A stretch of 64,000 nt of DNA from Erigeron canadensis (lineage: Eukaryota; Streptophyta; Magnoliopsida; Asterales; Asteraceae): the NCBI RefSeq assembly GCF_010389155.1, contig NC_057769.1, positions 15,438,735 through 15,502,734 of the forward strand. Direction: 5' to 3'. Position numbers and translations under genes: made by a program. A model generated the notes under the pieces. That model saw only the letters and a list, made by a program, of their open reading frames with translations. It had not been told where the DNA came from and did not search any database. This document shows, piece after piece, positions 24,748 through 38,809 of this stretch. The first letter of the stretch is position 1, and each line of letters starts with the position of its first letter.

Positions 24748-26399
24748 ACTATGTATGTTTTTGATTACCAATAAATCAAAACTTGAATGGGGGTTAGGGT
24801 TCTTGATCTTCAAAATTTTCGGCTATATATATATATTTAAATTGATTTTGTAATTTAATTACATTATCTAAATAAGAAAAAGGTTTTATTTAATATATAT
24901 ATATATATGGTTCGAAATTTTTCCAGAAAAAAAAGAATTGTTTTTTTAGGGTTCCTAATCCAAGTATTGATTAATTGCATGTTTATGTGATAAATTGCAT
25001 GTGTTTATATGTGTACCTTTATTTTTAATGGTTAAAAAGAAGCAAAAATCATGAATTTTTCATGAAAATCATTCATGATTCTTACTTAGATATATTGATA
25101 TGAAATCTTGATCATTAGGGTTAATTATGCTAGATAATTGGATAATTAATTGTGTGACTATGTGAATTTTTCGTGTAATTTTTCTGCTTTGCGACAGTTC
25201 ACTACAAAATTCATATCTTTTAATCTGTAATGAGTTAGAGGTCGTGCTTTGAACTGTAGATGCTCAACACATAGGGCTAAACTTTGTAGTTCTGGTCGAA
25301 GTCTGAATCGGACCAGAAGCAGGTCTAAACAGGTCGTGAAGATACTGGAATTTCCAGTGGGCAACTATGTGCTTATATGATAATTGTTTGTTTTGTATAT
25401 GTTTAAGGCTTACGCAATCAAGGCAACTTGATGTATGTGGTCCTCTTATTTGAAGGGGGAGCCGATTTAGACATAATTAGACCATAGTGACATGTTTAGG
25501 TGGCCTACCATAACTCGTTGCATGCTTAATAGTTGATAGTTTATGATTTTGCATATTTATTGTGATATAAATTGTGATGTAAAATTGTTTTTTGAGAAAA
25601 TATAAACTTGACTAAGCATTATCGAAATAGATATTTTTTAATAAATTTGGAGTCTTACAACCTTGAGATACACCGGCTCACCCATTTGAACAAACTCTAA
25701 GAGAAGTATAAGTCGAAGTGCGCTAGCCTTCTAAAAGGGCGGGTTTTTAATTGCGTTCATCGCAAACCTTTGCCCTTGCGCTTCTTTGTGCGTTCAAATG
25801 GAGCTACCGAGTTCTCTTGTGTTGATAAGACTATAAAAATGATTTTATTAAATGTTATGTTTAGAAGATATGCATGAATCTTCGAACCTAACTTTTTGAT
25901 CACATATCAAATTGAATGACCCAATAAACTTAAGTCATTTTCCATCCAATTGTCAAGGACGCATGGGGTCGTTGTTTTACTCACTGGTACACAGTAGTGA
26001 AATGGCGATTGCATGGCGAAACCCATTCACTGGTACACAGTGGTGGTCAATTTTGCACGTTCTTAGTTGGACGGCTTAAAGCGAGTTAAGCGGTGAGACC
26101 TTGACCCGTGGCAAAAGATGGGACAAAACATGACTACAAAGGATCACTTGATGAATCAAGTGTCATACGTAGGTCCCATACGTACTAGGAATTGCACTTG
26201 TAATGCAATTACTGCTCGTCACTTACCTTTTGAGTGCAATCATTTCTAGCAGATCAACTGATGAAATGGTTGTATGTTAATTGGATCCTAACCTTAATGA
26301 AATTAATTGTTTATTTTATAAACATTGAGTAATTAATTTAAGGTTTTATTATCGAAAATACCGATAATTGAACTTGAATCTGTTTTGTAAAAGGCAACA

Positions 26400-27250
26400 A
26401 ATCCTTCACAAAACATACACTAATCGGCTTTCAGGTCGATGCTAGAAATAGAAAACTTTCTGAAACCAATTTCAATGTCTATTTTGTCAATAGAGAATTG
26501 GTCTAAGAGTTGAAAAGAAAACCATGTCATTTGAAACTCAGATACTGCTATTCCTGATGTGAATGCCACTGCTTTGCAGTTGGAAGCACAAAATACTCGG
26601 TACAATAGACATATTGAGGTTGCTTATTTGATGCTAGAAGCGTGTCTCCTAAGCTTCAAAAGGCAATTCGGATTGCAAAATCCGTGTGATATGATCAAAT
26701 AACTCAAGTCTATGTATGGAAAACAAGTTGGAGTTGAATTACTTGAGTTAATTGAGTCACTCCATAACTTGAACACGAGTATGGGAAACCAGTAAGTGCT
26801 CATGTACTTAAGATGAAGAGTCACTTTGAGCAATTATGGAAAGGTTAAAACTATGCATTTCTTCTGCCGATTCTTATGGGCATAAGAGACAATTAAAAAT
26901 TTGTATAGCATAGTTGGACTTCATATCAAGTTGATTGAGTATGAAGAAAACCTTTCAAGAAATCTGAGATACTCCAAGTTCTTATGATCAAGGGGGGAAT
27001 GGTTTAGAAAGCAAAACAACCGTAAAGCTAAAGGCAAGAACTTAGGTAAGAGAAAACAAAGTGTTTAGTCTCAAAACCTTAAAAGACCCTTTGGAAAAAG
27101 GAGCATACGGCTAAAGACCAGTCTTGTCATTACTATGCTAAGGTGAGACACTGGAAGAGGAATTGTCCTAAGTATCTAGCTGAGTTGAACAAGAAGAAGA
27201 AGCAAGTTGGTTTAACCAGTTCTTCAAGTATCTTCTTAACTGAATTATAA
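26400..27250 (+). pseudogene. Copia-1 gag remnant
   Basis: Translating across frames gives degenerate Gag-like fragments: an acidic or hydrophobic stretch around 26610-26830 and a zinc-knuckle remnant near 27126-27190 (CHYYAKVRHWKRNC, followed by a Lys-rich run). Stops and frameshifts interrupt it repeatedly. The interval 24748-26399 upstream is non-coding leader-like sequence. Confidence 0.5.
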
Positions 27251-27599
27251 GTGTTGATGAGATTCAAATGATAATTCAATAGCAAAAGAGTCAAGTTAAC
27301 TTGGATTCTATCTTTGACATTGTCATCTTGTTTAATTTTTGTCAAGAAACGCATTTACAGACTTCCATGTGAAGATATCTTACAAATCAAATGATGAATC
27401 GTTTGATAAATGCGTGTCTTTCGAATTACCGTTAGCAAGAAAAGCATTGAAAAACTTCAACGTGAAGGGATCTTACAATCAAATGATGAATCATTTGACA
27501 AATGCATGTCTTGTGTTTTCGGTAAGATGACAAGAATACCCTTTCCGCATAAAGCCAGAGAGGGCTAAGGAACTACTTGGACTAATACATATCGATGTA

Positions 27600-28567
27600 T
27601 GTAGCTACTTCATTATTCTATGAATAATTTCAGTCGTTATGGTTATGTTTACTTGCTTAAACATAAACATGAAGTCTTTGAAACATTCAAAGAGTTTAAA
27701 AATGAAGTAGAAAATCAACTCGGTAAAACCATCAAGATTCTTCGTTCGGATCGAGGTGGTGAATACTTAAGCTAAGAGTTTAAGAATTATCTTAAAGCAT
27801 GTGGAATTGTCCAACAACTTACTCCTCCATATACTCCTCAACATAATGGAGTGTCTGAAAGGAGAAATCGAACCTTGCTAGACATGGTAAGATCAATGAT
27901 GACCCGTACAACTCTCCCATTTTCGTTTTGGGATTATGCTCTAGAGACTGCTGTATGCATTCTCATTATGGTTCCAACCAAGAAGGTTGACAAGACGTCG
28001 TACAAATTATGGCATGGTGATGTCCCTAATTTGTCTTACTTAAGAGTCTGGGGATGTGAGGCACTTGTGAAGCGTGATATGCCTGACAAACTTGAACCCA
28101 GAACTATTAAGTGCATCTTTGTCGGATACAGTAAGGAAACGATGGGTTACGACTTCTATGATCCCGCCAAAACCACTGTTCGTGTTGCTCGATATGCTGA
28201 ATTCTTTGAAAAGAAATTAGTTCAAGAGAACAGTGGGAGGGTTGTAGAACTTGATGAGACTCAAGAGGAAGATGTGTCACCTTCTGAAACTCCTAGCAAT
28301 CATCAACTTGGGGGGGGGGGAAATGTTCAAAGTGATGAACCTCAAGTCAATGATAATGAAGCAATTCCACTTCATAGGTCCGAAAGGACAAGAAGTCCTA
28401 CCAAAAGACTATGTCTGATGATAGAAGAAGACGTTGTTGGAGATCTCGATGAGCCTCCGAATTTCAAATCTGCATTATCAGATCCAGAATCTGACAAATG
28501 GCTTGAAGCTACGAAGGTGGAAATGAAATCCATGAAAGACAATCAAGTCTGGAGCTTGGTTGATCCC
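27600..28567 (+). pseudogene. Copia-1 integrase / early RT remnant
   Basis: The 3' half of the integrase core is recognisable: SRYGYVYLLKHKHE, then ILRSDRGGEY (second Asp), then TPQHNGVSERRNRTLLDM (catalytic Glu), followed by the linker, the RSERTRSPTKR region and the start of RT (WLEATKVEMKSMKDNQVWS). An in-frame stop follows GGEYLS. The open part runs from 27851. Homology ends abruptly at about 28567, just before the usual RT core, where unrelated sequence takes over, so no RNA could give a functional Pol. A run of ten G lies at about 28310. Confidence 0.8.
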
Positions 28568-31500
28568 CTCTCAGGGACAATCCTTCTTAGGTCCTTTCAG
28601 ACCTTAATGACCATGCTCTCGAAAGCCTCATATCTGTTTTTAGTTTTCTAAGCTAAGCTTCTTTTCAAGTACACCAGCCTAATGTTCTTGGGAATTATGA
28701 TGCAACATAATTTAGGTGGAGCTTCATACCTCGTCCTATTCTCAACCATTTAGTTCTCTCCATTTTTCTTTTGTGTTCTTATGGATCACCATACTCCTTA
28801 CCATTTTCACCACTCGGATCCATCTCCTACTAGAGTAATTGTCATCTTGGTTGACACACGCAGTCGATAGTCCTTGGGGTTTATCCCAGGGGTACTCATC
28901 TTTTTCCCCGGCTTGTCACATAAGCGAATTATCATACTTTCATTCAAACGTTCCATGACTAGCTCTTTCCAGAGTTTGTAGTTGTTTGGGACTTAGGTCA
29001 GCGATCAACTTCCTTGATCGTTGTGGCAGTATGTGCCTTGAATTCTAGCGTCATATTTCCTATTTACTCTGACTACTAACTTAGCGATTTCATGTCGTTT
29101 TCCTTTTCACTTCTCTTGGGCGCACTACTTCATAGGTCGATGGTTCTTGACTGTTCACCATGTGTTCTAAAATTTTTCTCGCCCAAGTTCATCTTATTTT
29201 AGCTTACCTCCAAACGACCGTTGACCTTGAGGGAATATCCATCACTCATGTTTCCTCCACTTATCGACCATACTCCCCTTCTTTAGCAAAACTAGCCTCC
29301 ATTGGGTGCTGGGCGTATACCGCTTCCTCTCAGCTTAGTTGATATGTTCTACCAGTAGTTTGTCTCTCAATGAAGGTTTTCCAATAGGTATTTAAAGTAT
29401 AATGCGTGGAGCGCCATAAAGATGAACACCGACAGAACTACACCTCATAGATAACGTCAATACCTTCACTTTATCGTGTGGGTTAGATCGCCTTCCTTTA
29501 CTTTACTTTCTACTTCACACAGCCTCAATGATGATAGTGAATAGCTCTTATTGAACGATAAAGTATAGTCTTGTGCTTCATTCTCCTTGTTCGAATATCT
29601 TCCTTGTTGCGATTACCCCCTTAACATTTTTCTAGGAGAAAAATGTAAGGGATTTCTTGCTTTTCGTATCATCTCGTTTTCTCCTCTAAGTAAGCTCATT
29701 AGCCACCTTCTTAGCTAGGTTCCTCGAATCACCATTACATCTTGTCAATCTTCAATTCGCTAAATTTTCTCATCCTTCTAGACGACTTTCAATTCGCTAG
29801 ATTTCCTAACCTTACTTGCAACTATTCTAGTCCTCTAGAGTAGTCCCAAACCATTTTTCATTTATCTTCAAATTGCGGGGGGTCACATAAGTTTGATATT
29901 ACTTCTTATCCTCCTTAATTTTCCATCTTCGCTCCAACAGTAACTTTGGAATTTCTTCTAATTTCCGTCGAGGCTCCATTTTACATGGATAAAAGGACCT
30001 TTAATTCCTTCATCACTTTGAGGCCTCGGTTCCATTGCCTCTACAGTCGCTCACATGTAGACCATATCCAAGGCATCACTTCCATTGGGTATACTAGTTT
30101 ATAGTATCTTCTATACTATATTTCTCTGACTCGCTAGTTTCTTGAACTTCCTTGTATCGAGTGAGTCCTTCTTTTAACATCGTTGCGAGTGGGTGGTGTT
30201 AGTTATTTGGTCTCACCACTTTCAGGTGTTGTGTCGAGTCATCCGTGGAGTAAGGGAATCGTAAATCTTTGGAAAAGAAGAAGGACCATGCTTTCATCAT
30301 TTTTGGTCCTCGAGTTTGTCAAAATTCACTTGGCTAGCTTCAACGTGGAAGTGAGGAGTAAGAGTTCGTAGCGAGAATAAGACGTCAACCCAGATTAATA
30401 TCTTTAGGTGAGTTAAACGGAATGCTTCAACGTCGATTGTGAAAATTTGCTTCTTTGTACTTTGATTGACATACAACATATCTTCCACAACCTATGTTAT
30501 GTACATGATCCAATAGCATCTTCTATGCTATATATTTATCCCAAGCATTTCGCTTTTGGACAACTGAAGACTAAACGTCATTCGCATCTCTTGATGTCGC
30601 AGCGAGAGTGGAGTACTACTTACTTGATTTCGTCATTGCCGAGTGTGGCGTGAGTGAGTTGTACGTTGTTAGGTTACTAACTTTTGAAGAGAAGCGGTGG
30701 TGATCATTACATTGAATGATTAGGAATATCAAGGATATAGAATTTGGTTTCGAATGAATAAAGTAGGAAATATAAAACAAAAGATCCATTAAGGCTCGAA
30801 TCAGACTCCTTGCGCGAGTTAAAGAAATCACTTCTATGTGTTACGTTGCCCATTGGACTCCAACTTTTAATGACGTCAATATACGCCGCACTGACTTAAA
30901 TAATATAGATAGATATTCGCGTATACGTGTTAAAATAGAAATATTGCACCAAATTTCGAGGCTACATTCCTCACAGTGTGTCATCTAGAATGTATGGGTA
31001 CGTGTTCGACTGGTGACGTTGTATCGTGATAAGGCCTTAGTGCCGCTCACCATTTGTAAATTTCCGACTTAGTTTGACATTCCCCATATGTTTTGCGCCA
31101 TCTCAGATCGCATAAAAAGGTTGTGTGTAGATATCTTCAAGTCGCGTCATATCTTGGGACTATAATCCTTAGAGTATATCGTCAAACGCTCGTGAGAGAA
31201 TGCTTTATAGGTGATATCACGTCGTCGTATGTAAATAATGAATAGCGGTGTCATAAGAAAAGGATATTGAATAGTTTCAAAAAAAAAAAAAAAGCATGAG
31301 TGAACGAATATCGGAGGGGTACTTAATGACAACTTTCATACCTCGAAAATTTCTAGTTTATAATGAATTTCCCAAGGGCAATCACTAGTTCTCAAGCGGT
31401 CGAATCTCAACATACAATATCTATCTTGATAGTAAGGACTAACCATATTATCGTCATATCAAGCGATTACTAGTTCTCAATAGTCACATCTTAGAGCATC

Positions 31501-32526
31501 ATAACTATCTCATAATTAGGCACAACTATATAGTCATTACATCATCTACGCACTAGCCCTTATATAGCTCAACCTTAGGGTGCAATAAGTATGTCAATAG
31601 TAAGGCATGACTACGTAATCATCGCAATATTCACACGCAAATTTCAATAGCTCAAACTTAGAGAGTAAGGGCTCTTATATCCATATTTCAAATAGTCCAA
31701 ACTTAGAGAGTAAAAGCTCTTATATCCATATCGGCTATAGAATTTCATATTACTTGTCATACCTATATCCCCTTCCAGTTCATTCTTAAATAATCAGTCC
31801 CATCACCCGATAACTTAAACAAGTCATATTCGAAGTAAATTCATGCTTCATGATAATCACATTATTTTATAGTGCATATGCTACTTAAAGTTCGACATCA
31901 TAATTCATAAATCTTTTACACATGCATTTCTCACAAAATTTTCACATTGCACCTTTAAACTTTCACATAGACAATACAAGCTTTCACATTGCACATTACA
32001 ACTTTCATATTGTACCTTATAACTTTCATATTGCAATCAAATCAATCATGCCCAAGTTTGCACGTTATAGCATAGAGTAGCATGTATCAACAAATAATAT
32101 ATTTCAATCTTAGATTCGTTTCACTTCTAATGTGCAAGGAGAGGAATCCTACCAAGCTAGCATAATCCTCAACTAAAGCAAGTCTCAAATCCTTATATGT
32201 GCTTAGGTGAATGTCTAAATGCAACACGTATGCTCATTAAAACGGATTTAATAAAGATCTCTCTTTCTTTTTTTTTTTTTTTTTGAAAAGGAATCCTTTT
32301 GAACATAGGTCCAAGTGGTCGTTTGAATTTTACATGGTTCTCTCATAATTAAACATAGATTCATGACTCTATGTTTAATTAGGGTCCTACCATTTAAAGC
32401 TCAAACTAATCCACTTAACCTCATGCTCGACTCGACTATAAAAATCGTTTTGAAAAGTGGCTATAGTTTTGAAATTCCCGTAGGAATCCCAATGTTCTCT
32501 ATAACCTTGGCTCTGATACCATTTTC
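28568..32526 (-). mobile_element. Degenerate Ty3/gypsy internal sequence (minus strand)
   Basis: This stretch lies between the broken copia Pol and a minus-strand PBS/LTR. No intact gag or pol can be read; only short ORFs remain. It contains tandem repeats near the PBS: a ~45 bp unit with aaacttagagagtaa (31660-31735) and several units of ctttcayattgca (31930-32035). Assignment as gypsy leader or internal sequence rests on the PBS and LTR that bound it at 32510. Confidence 0.4.
32510..32521 (-). other. Gypsy primer-binding site (minus strand)
   Basis: gctctgatacca is the exact reverse complement of the initiator-Met PBS tggtatcagagc and is followed within a few bases by the LTR terminus tgtaacacccc. 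Confidence 0.75.
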
Positions 32527-35500
32527 TGTAACACCCCAACTAAGGCGGAACAATGAGATGTACAGAAAGTCGAGTATTCAAAACAAAGGATTATAAATAA
32601 CATTCACCATAGTTTTATTTGATAAAAGAATTTACAAATGTACACGCATGTGAACCAATTTCCAAGTACAAATGCGTCCACCGTACTTGAATATTAAGTT
32701 CACGAAACAAATTACAAGCACATGAAGTAGTATACTACAATGATCAAGGCGGATTCCATTGCCTATCACAAGGTTTGATCTTTGACTCCAAAGGGCAATG
32801 CAAATATTCATGAAGCATATAAATCCTCAATGCTTAAGCTTATTTCCTGAAAAGCATGAAGAAAAAGTGTCAACTACGAAATCGTAGTTGGTGAGTGCAT
32901 AGGTTTTTATTTAAATCTTGGTACATCGTCGTTTTAATACTTAGAAAAACTGATTACTATTACATTTCGAAATATCCAAACCATATGATCGACAAAGTTT
33001 TCATATCATGTTATCAAGTTTCCAAATACCATAATGTCATATCAAGACTTGGAGAATCTATAGTAAAATTTCAGGTTCTCATTTGTCAAATCATCATGAG
33101 AGAAAAAGTATATAAATTGATTAATCGTATATCATACCAAAATCATTCGGTTACCAAAATCATTTCAATATCACCAATTTCAACGTCTTTCAAGATATCA
33201 CATGAGGGACGATACCCAATCCGTATGTCCAAACAATTTCCAATTATCAACAATATTAATATCCCTTTCACTTAGCCACAAGGGCATAATTTACATAATT
33301 TTGATGAGTAAATGCTTGAGCCACTACTACTACCATTTTATTCAAGTCCGATTACAATCCAATAATTCAATTCATAGCACAAGCTGTCAATCAAGTGCCG
33401 TAATAATAATGTCAATAATGATAATGGGTCGTGCCATGGAGACGCCCGATTATCTTAAGGTAGTTAGAACACCCGGGGGCCAGACTAGAAGTGGAGGTTG
33501 TCACGAAGGCAACCAACCTTCCAACGGTACGCTTTGGGTGGGCGGACGAAACCTAGTTGCGCAACTAACTAACTACAGGCCTCCACTTTCGGAGTAAATA
33601 GTAGTGTACCGAACGCCGCGGTTTGACAGAACTCAAGCTCATCACATAAATCCTTTATTATCATTTCATGCTCATATATCAAGAATCATTTCATTTTAAC
33701 AAACTCTCTTTCAAGAAACATTGCATATATAGAAAGTAGTTTCATTTATCATGCTTTTCACCCCGAAAGTAAAACACGTAAAAGAGTTTGAAAGGGGGCT
33801 ATGACTCACCTTGATATGCCGCATATTATACTCATCTATCCAAAATGGGTACTTCCCATCTATAGCTTCCTTGACCATATATCCATTATGTTCCTCCATC
33901 ATATTTCAAGCCAAGACTATCCCTACGATGGGACTAATATACGTAAGTTCCTATTTTAAGCCATCACTTAGAAATGCCACTTTCATTATATTGCTATCAA
34001 TTGTGGAATCCAAGTATATTGCCCACATTTGCATTGTTTTGGTTGTAGCGATTGATGGTGAAAAAGGTTACTTTAATGACATGCGTAGTTATAAGTTGTT
34101 AGATTTTTGGTAATTTGGCTTCATCTGTGGTTTCACTTGGCATCTTAGGTCATCATGTAGAAATATCTTATTAAGTTATGTTATCCTTATTCATCATTTG
34201 TTGTGTAACCGATTTTAGCGCGAGTTAACATTTGTGATATCAATATATAGCTTGGTTAACATAATTACTTATATCAATCTCACTTAATTATCTTTGTTTT
34301 ATTTTGATTACACTTATCTCATGAAATTCGTTTAAGTGTTATGGGCCATTATCAATTGGGCCAAAATGTGATGAGTTCTTAAGTGACTTGGGCTTAATTT
34401 AGTTATTGGGCTTAACCTTATTTGGGTTATGTGCTTAATGGGTTATATTGGTTATTGGATTTTATGGTTTGTTGGGCCAAGTGGGCCTACTGATTTATGG
34501 TTCTATGGGTTTGGTATTTGGGCCGGGTTAGCCCATTATGGTCTCTAGTGCATCTTTTAGCCCATTATACAAATGGTTAGTTTCCTTTCAAATTTTCTTT
34601 TTTTAATTCAGATTTTTATGAAATGTTGGCTACCAATTTGGGGTCAAGCCGAATTATTTGGACCTTCATGATTTTTACACAGTGACTTATACGTATCTAG
34701 TATTTTTGTGAATTTTTGGTGAATTTTTAGATGATGTTTGGTGTCCGTAAAAATTATCCAAACACAAACTGTCCCGAATGGGCACTGCTTGCGACATCAG
34801 AAGTTTTATAAAAGTTCTTGATGTTCTGATTGTTAGAAAAATCCCATGGTTTTATTTTAAGTTCAAAACACATTGAAATTACTTTCCACCAAGTATGACT
34901 TCCTGGATCTTTATGGGTTAGGAGATAAAAATTGTTAAAGTTTATAAAATATTCATACAAAATTACAGTTTTGACCAGTTTCAGTAGAAAAATCATATCT
35001 TTCGTTTGGTTCAATATTTTTGAGTAATTCCAGTTGGAGGTTAATCTTAACTCATGTGTCTACAACTTTTATTTTGATAGTCTTTCTTGAAAATGTCCTC
35101 ACATGCCCAGTTTTCCCGTTTAAAGACAGAAGATCAATTCTGTCTGCTTGCTTTGTTTGCCCAATGCATGCCTTTACTTTATGGCTTTACCCAATACTTA
35201 TTTTGGCGAACCCAATACATTTTGTTCATCCTAATTCATCTCTTCATCTTTCATTAGTGTTTTCACCAGATTTTATTTCATATTTTATGGACAAATCATG
35301 TGATGAAAGTGATGAATTTATATTTGTGTTCTTGTGATTTCGGTTAGTGGTTTTTATGCATGGTTTTGTCTTGAATTCTTATAAAATCCTTATTTCTTGT
35401 ACTAACTTCATAAATCCCAGATTATTAACATGTATTTTAACATCAAAATATATATGAAATCATCAATTAAAGACCCATCTCAAATCTCAAATCAAAACAA

Positions 35501-36962
35501 CTTAAACTAGTGCAAATCTAAGCATGCATGTAATCATCTCATCATATTAACAACAAATCTTTTTCCATATTTAATTCAACAACTTAAAAACATATTTTTT
35601 TATGAAAAACTCCAGAAATATATTCATCAAAATATATAAAAATATGACCATATTTCAAAGGAAAAATCACTTTAAAAGTTATTTAATCTATAACAACACT
35701 TTTGGGTCTTAAACTTGTTGAATCCTTGAATCTTTTCTTAGATCTTGACATGCAATAGCATGAAAGAAAAGATTCTATCAACTTGCCCTCATCAAGTGTA
35801 TATTCAAAAGAAAACTTGAAGATTCATAAAGAAAACATGAGTTTTTGATAACACCTTTAAGCATAAACCTAAACAAGATTTAATCTAGTGAAAGGAGGGA
35901 AGATTATACCCTTGAAGAATCACTTTTTGAAGATGGTAATAGGCAGATTTTCGTGACCCCTTAAAGCCTCCAACAACCCTTATTCACACCTTAATACAAC
36001 CCTTAAACTATGCTTACAATATCCCTTACTTAATCTATCTTAAACCCTTATTATTAGTATGTGTTTATGTTGATTTTTCTTGCTTTTCTTGCCCTTTTTC
36101 CTGCTGAAAATAAGAGAGAAAAAGAGAGGAGAAAGTTGTTTTGAGAGAGTAAATGACTTGTGTGTGTAAAGTGGTGTTTAGTATGTGTTTGTGGTGAGTT
36201 CCAAGACTAAAAAGACATGCAAAATTTGAAAGGGAGATGTATGTGTGTGGATGTATGGGGGACGGCCAAATAGGGGGAGAGGGAAGGGTTTTCTCTTTTT
36301 TTTTTGTATAAAAATTAGTGTATATATTGTAGTGTAAGTATAGGTTAAGTGGGTATTTGTTTTGTAAGTGTTATGTTAGTTAAATGTAGGTAATTAGTTG
36401 TTTTGGTTAAAAATATATAAGTGTATGTATATGTCATGTATATATGTATGCATGGATATATTCTTGTATTTTTAGTTGGTTACATAAGCCATTAGTTATA
36501 AACTTGTATTTATTTTAAGCATATATATACTTACTCATTAAGGTTTCGACGCTTTTAGGCACATATAACTTCCAATTATATTTTAGTTGGAAATTTTATC
36601 CACCAAGATTATATTACTTGATTTGGTTTGGTGTTTAATTTGTTGGACGACTTATAGGAATTTTGATTGTTATCTCAACTTGTGAGTCTTACTTTATTGT
36701 TTATATAACTTAATTGATTAACAATAAAAATTTTGTTCAAAGGTATTTTATGAAGTTCATTTAAAACTAGTTTATTGCTTGAGATTATCTCGGATGATTC
36801 TAGTTATTGTTTATGGCATTTCTAAGGCATTTCACCGTACTAGAGGGCAATTGGCAACATGCCTAAATGTCTAGAAGGTCAATTTCCCTAACGAACCTCT
36901 CGGGATCGATACCTAGACAAGTATAAGTAAATAGTCCTAATTGGAAAATGAGGGTTGTTACA
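32527..36962 (-). repeat. Ty3/gypsy (chromovirus-type) LTR, ~4.4 kb
   Basis: On the plus strand it begins tgtaacaccccaac and ends gggttgttaca, perfect TGTAACA...TGTTACA termini, with the PBS on its left. It is therefore the 5' LTR of a minus-strand element. Its length fits the large LTRs of plant Tekay-type chromoviruses (family knowledge). No second LTR of this element is in the window, so its other end is lost. ORFs inside (32895-33597, 33811-34113, 35020-35337) have no recognisable product and are best ignored. Confidence 0.65.
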
Positions 36963-37629
36963 TATAATTAAACTAAGACAAATCTGAGTGATTGGTTATA
37001 TTCTTAGAATATATAATGGATGGTCCTACCAAACTCACATGATATCCATAGTTGATGCATATCGGACTACCCCACTAACGAATTATCACTTTATGGATCG
37101 ACGTCATTAAGTGAAATTCGTAAATGGTTACTTTTATTGATCCTTTGACTTGAGATGCAAGTAGGTCAGCATGTATGAATCGCACTTACTAGATGTAGTT
37201 CTAACTCACCTGAATAAGGGGGTACATAAAGGGCTATTTTCAGAAAGTGTCATGAAGTATGATGACTGACACGTGTAGTCAATACAGGATTTGTTCCTTC
37301 AATTTAAAAGTTGAAGCATGATACCATTGGCGCCCTCATTTGACTAATTAAGATGTTTGCATGGCCGTGCCCAAATAAATCCAGATGGTTCTCGATTATA
37401 TTTGGTAATCATTAATTAGTTATTGAATGAGAAACATAATCGTTAAATTATGAAATGACCTTGATCCATATTCATATTTAACAAGGTATCTGAACAAAGG
37501 GATAATAAATGCCTTAACCGTTAAAACATACTTTAAGAAACTATACTTAAATTTTTCCGGGAGCATTGTCGTGTTGCTAGACGCTAATCAATGTTATTAC
37601 CTTCATTCATTACGAGCTCAAGTGGGAGC
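36963..37629 (+). other. Copia-1 3' non-coding region and polypurine tract
   Basis: Sequence between the nested gypsy LTR and the Copia-1 3' LTR. It has no ORF and ends caagtgggagc, a short polypurine tract, directly before the LTR's TG. Confidence 0.5.
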
Positions 37630-38208
37630 TGTTAGAATATGATCACGTAAAATGAACGTATGTCCGGAAAGTATTTAAGCCTACGGGGTCAAACCTCTAC
37701 GTGAATGTAACTATAATTAATTAATATATTAAATGTAATTTATTGATTAATTTGATCAGGAAAAACTAATGATGGTCCGCTAAAAGAGTTAATAGTTAAC
37801 GGTACTTAACTGACGGACTTAACGAAGGAGAGTTGGAATTAGGAAACAATTAGGAAAACCCCTTTAGAATGTTCTGGGGGGGGGGGGGGACGATCGACCA
37901 AGGGGTTCCAAAACCCTAAACTTGGTCATCAAGTTTCCTAAACACTATATATAGAGACCTAAGTCTAATTGTTTTCTACACACAATTCATTAGGTTTTCT
38001 AAAACCCTAAAAATCTCTTCTTCTCTCTCTCTTTTGGTTTGATTGACATCAACAAGACAAAGGGTTCTGGGGTTTTTGTTTGGGTCGAATTAAGGAGGTA
38101 GCAACAAAGGGTTGTTCGGTTCGTGATCAAGTACTAGCATACATACATTCCAACGTTGTGTGTGTAATCGTAGAGAGGTTTAAATCAAACCTTTTTATCA
38201 AGATCGTT
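37630..38208 (+). repeat. Copia-1 3' LTR, truncated
   Basis: Matches 24044 onward for about 580 bp, including a G-run (37876-37888) expanded from the gaggggg of the 5' copy. Similarity stops after gagaggtttaaatcaaacc; the last ~110 bp of the LTR and any TSD are missing. Confidence 0.75.
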
Positions 38209-38773
38209 CTAGCTAGGATCGTTTCAGGCTCAAAAACGGGCTGAACAAAACGAGAACTAAAATGAAGGTCTAAATCGATTTCAGGACTTGTTTAGACATA
38301 GCACTAGTACATATATGCCCAAAAACACTAACCAATAACACTTCTAATGATTTTCAAGATCAAATATCACATAAACAAGTTGTGACTTCAAACACAAGTT
38401 GTACCTTTATATTCAAAAATGGGTTTTGTAGATTAAAGCATGTTATGACCCAAATTTGTTCACACAAATGTTATTAAACACATTTAGACACAAACCCATT
38501 AACTATTAACACGGTTTCCATTCGAAAATTGGACCAAATTATCAAGAAGATAAACTTGAAAAAGTACATTTTTAATTTGATCAAAAACCCATCAAATGTT
38601 GTTGTTACCTGGAAAATGATTCAAGAAGTATGTTTTGATTATCACAAGGATGCTAAAAGTACAAATGGTTTTGATTTAACAACCCAAAATCAAGAGATGC
38701 TCTTGTAGGTGTTTTATGGTGTGATAGTGTGTGTTTTAGTGAAAGAGTGGAGAGGTAGAGAAGATGAAGAATG

Positions 38774-38776
<3 letters not shown>

Positions 38777-38808
<32 letters not shown>
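38777..38808. repeat. (CT)n microsatellite
   Basis: About sixteen ct units within the LTR-like sequence; likely length-polymorphic. Confidence 0.85.

Positions 38809-38809
<1 letters not shown>

Larger units (their letters stand above)
24044..38208 (+). mobile_element. Copia-1: LTR retrotransposon, broken and carrying a nested gypsy
   Basis: It is delimited by a 5' LTR (24044-24731) and a 3' LTR truncated at its far end (37630-38208). A PBS-like tggtatcacgagcc follows the 5' LTR, and the purine-rich aagtgggagc precedes the 3' LTR. Recognisable gag, integrase and early RT sequence is present in sense orientation (26400-28567), after which copia homology stops abruptly and gypsy-derived sequence runs to 36962. 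The interval 36963-37629 is the copia's own 3' non-coding part. In the first ~225 bp the two LTRs differ at about nine positions by eye, so the insertion is fairly old. It is not coding-competent. Confidence 0.75.

Noticed and set aside
30871..30878. Isolated TGACGTCA in degenerate gypsy sequence
   Set aside because: No palindromic arms, no TATA box and no second copy nearby; one chance occurrence in 64 kb is expected.
31655..32035. Short tandem repeats considered as a CRISPR-like array
   Set aside because: Units are imperfect, adjacent without unique spacers, and the DNA is plant nuclear.
32895..33597. Two overlapping ORFs of 126 and 131 codons
   Set aside because: Lie within a 4.4 kb gypsy LTR, with no recognisable protein and LTR-like composition.
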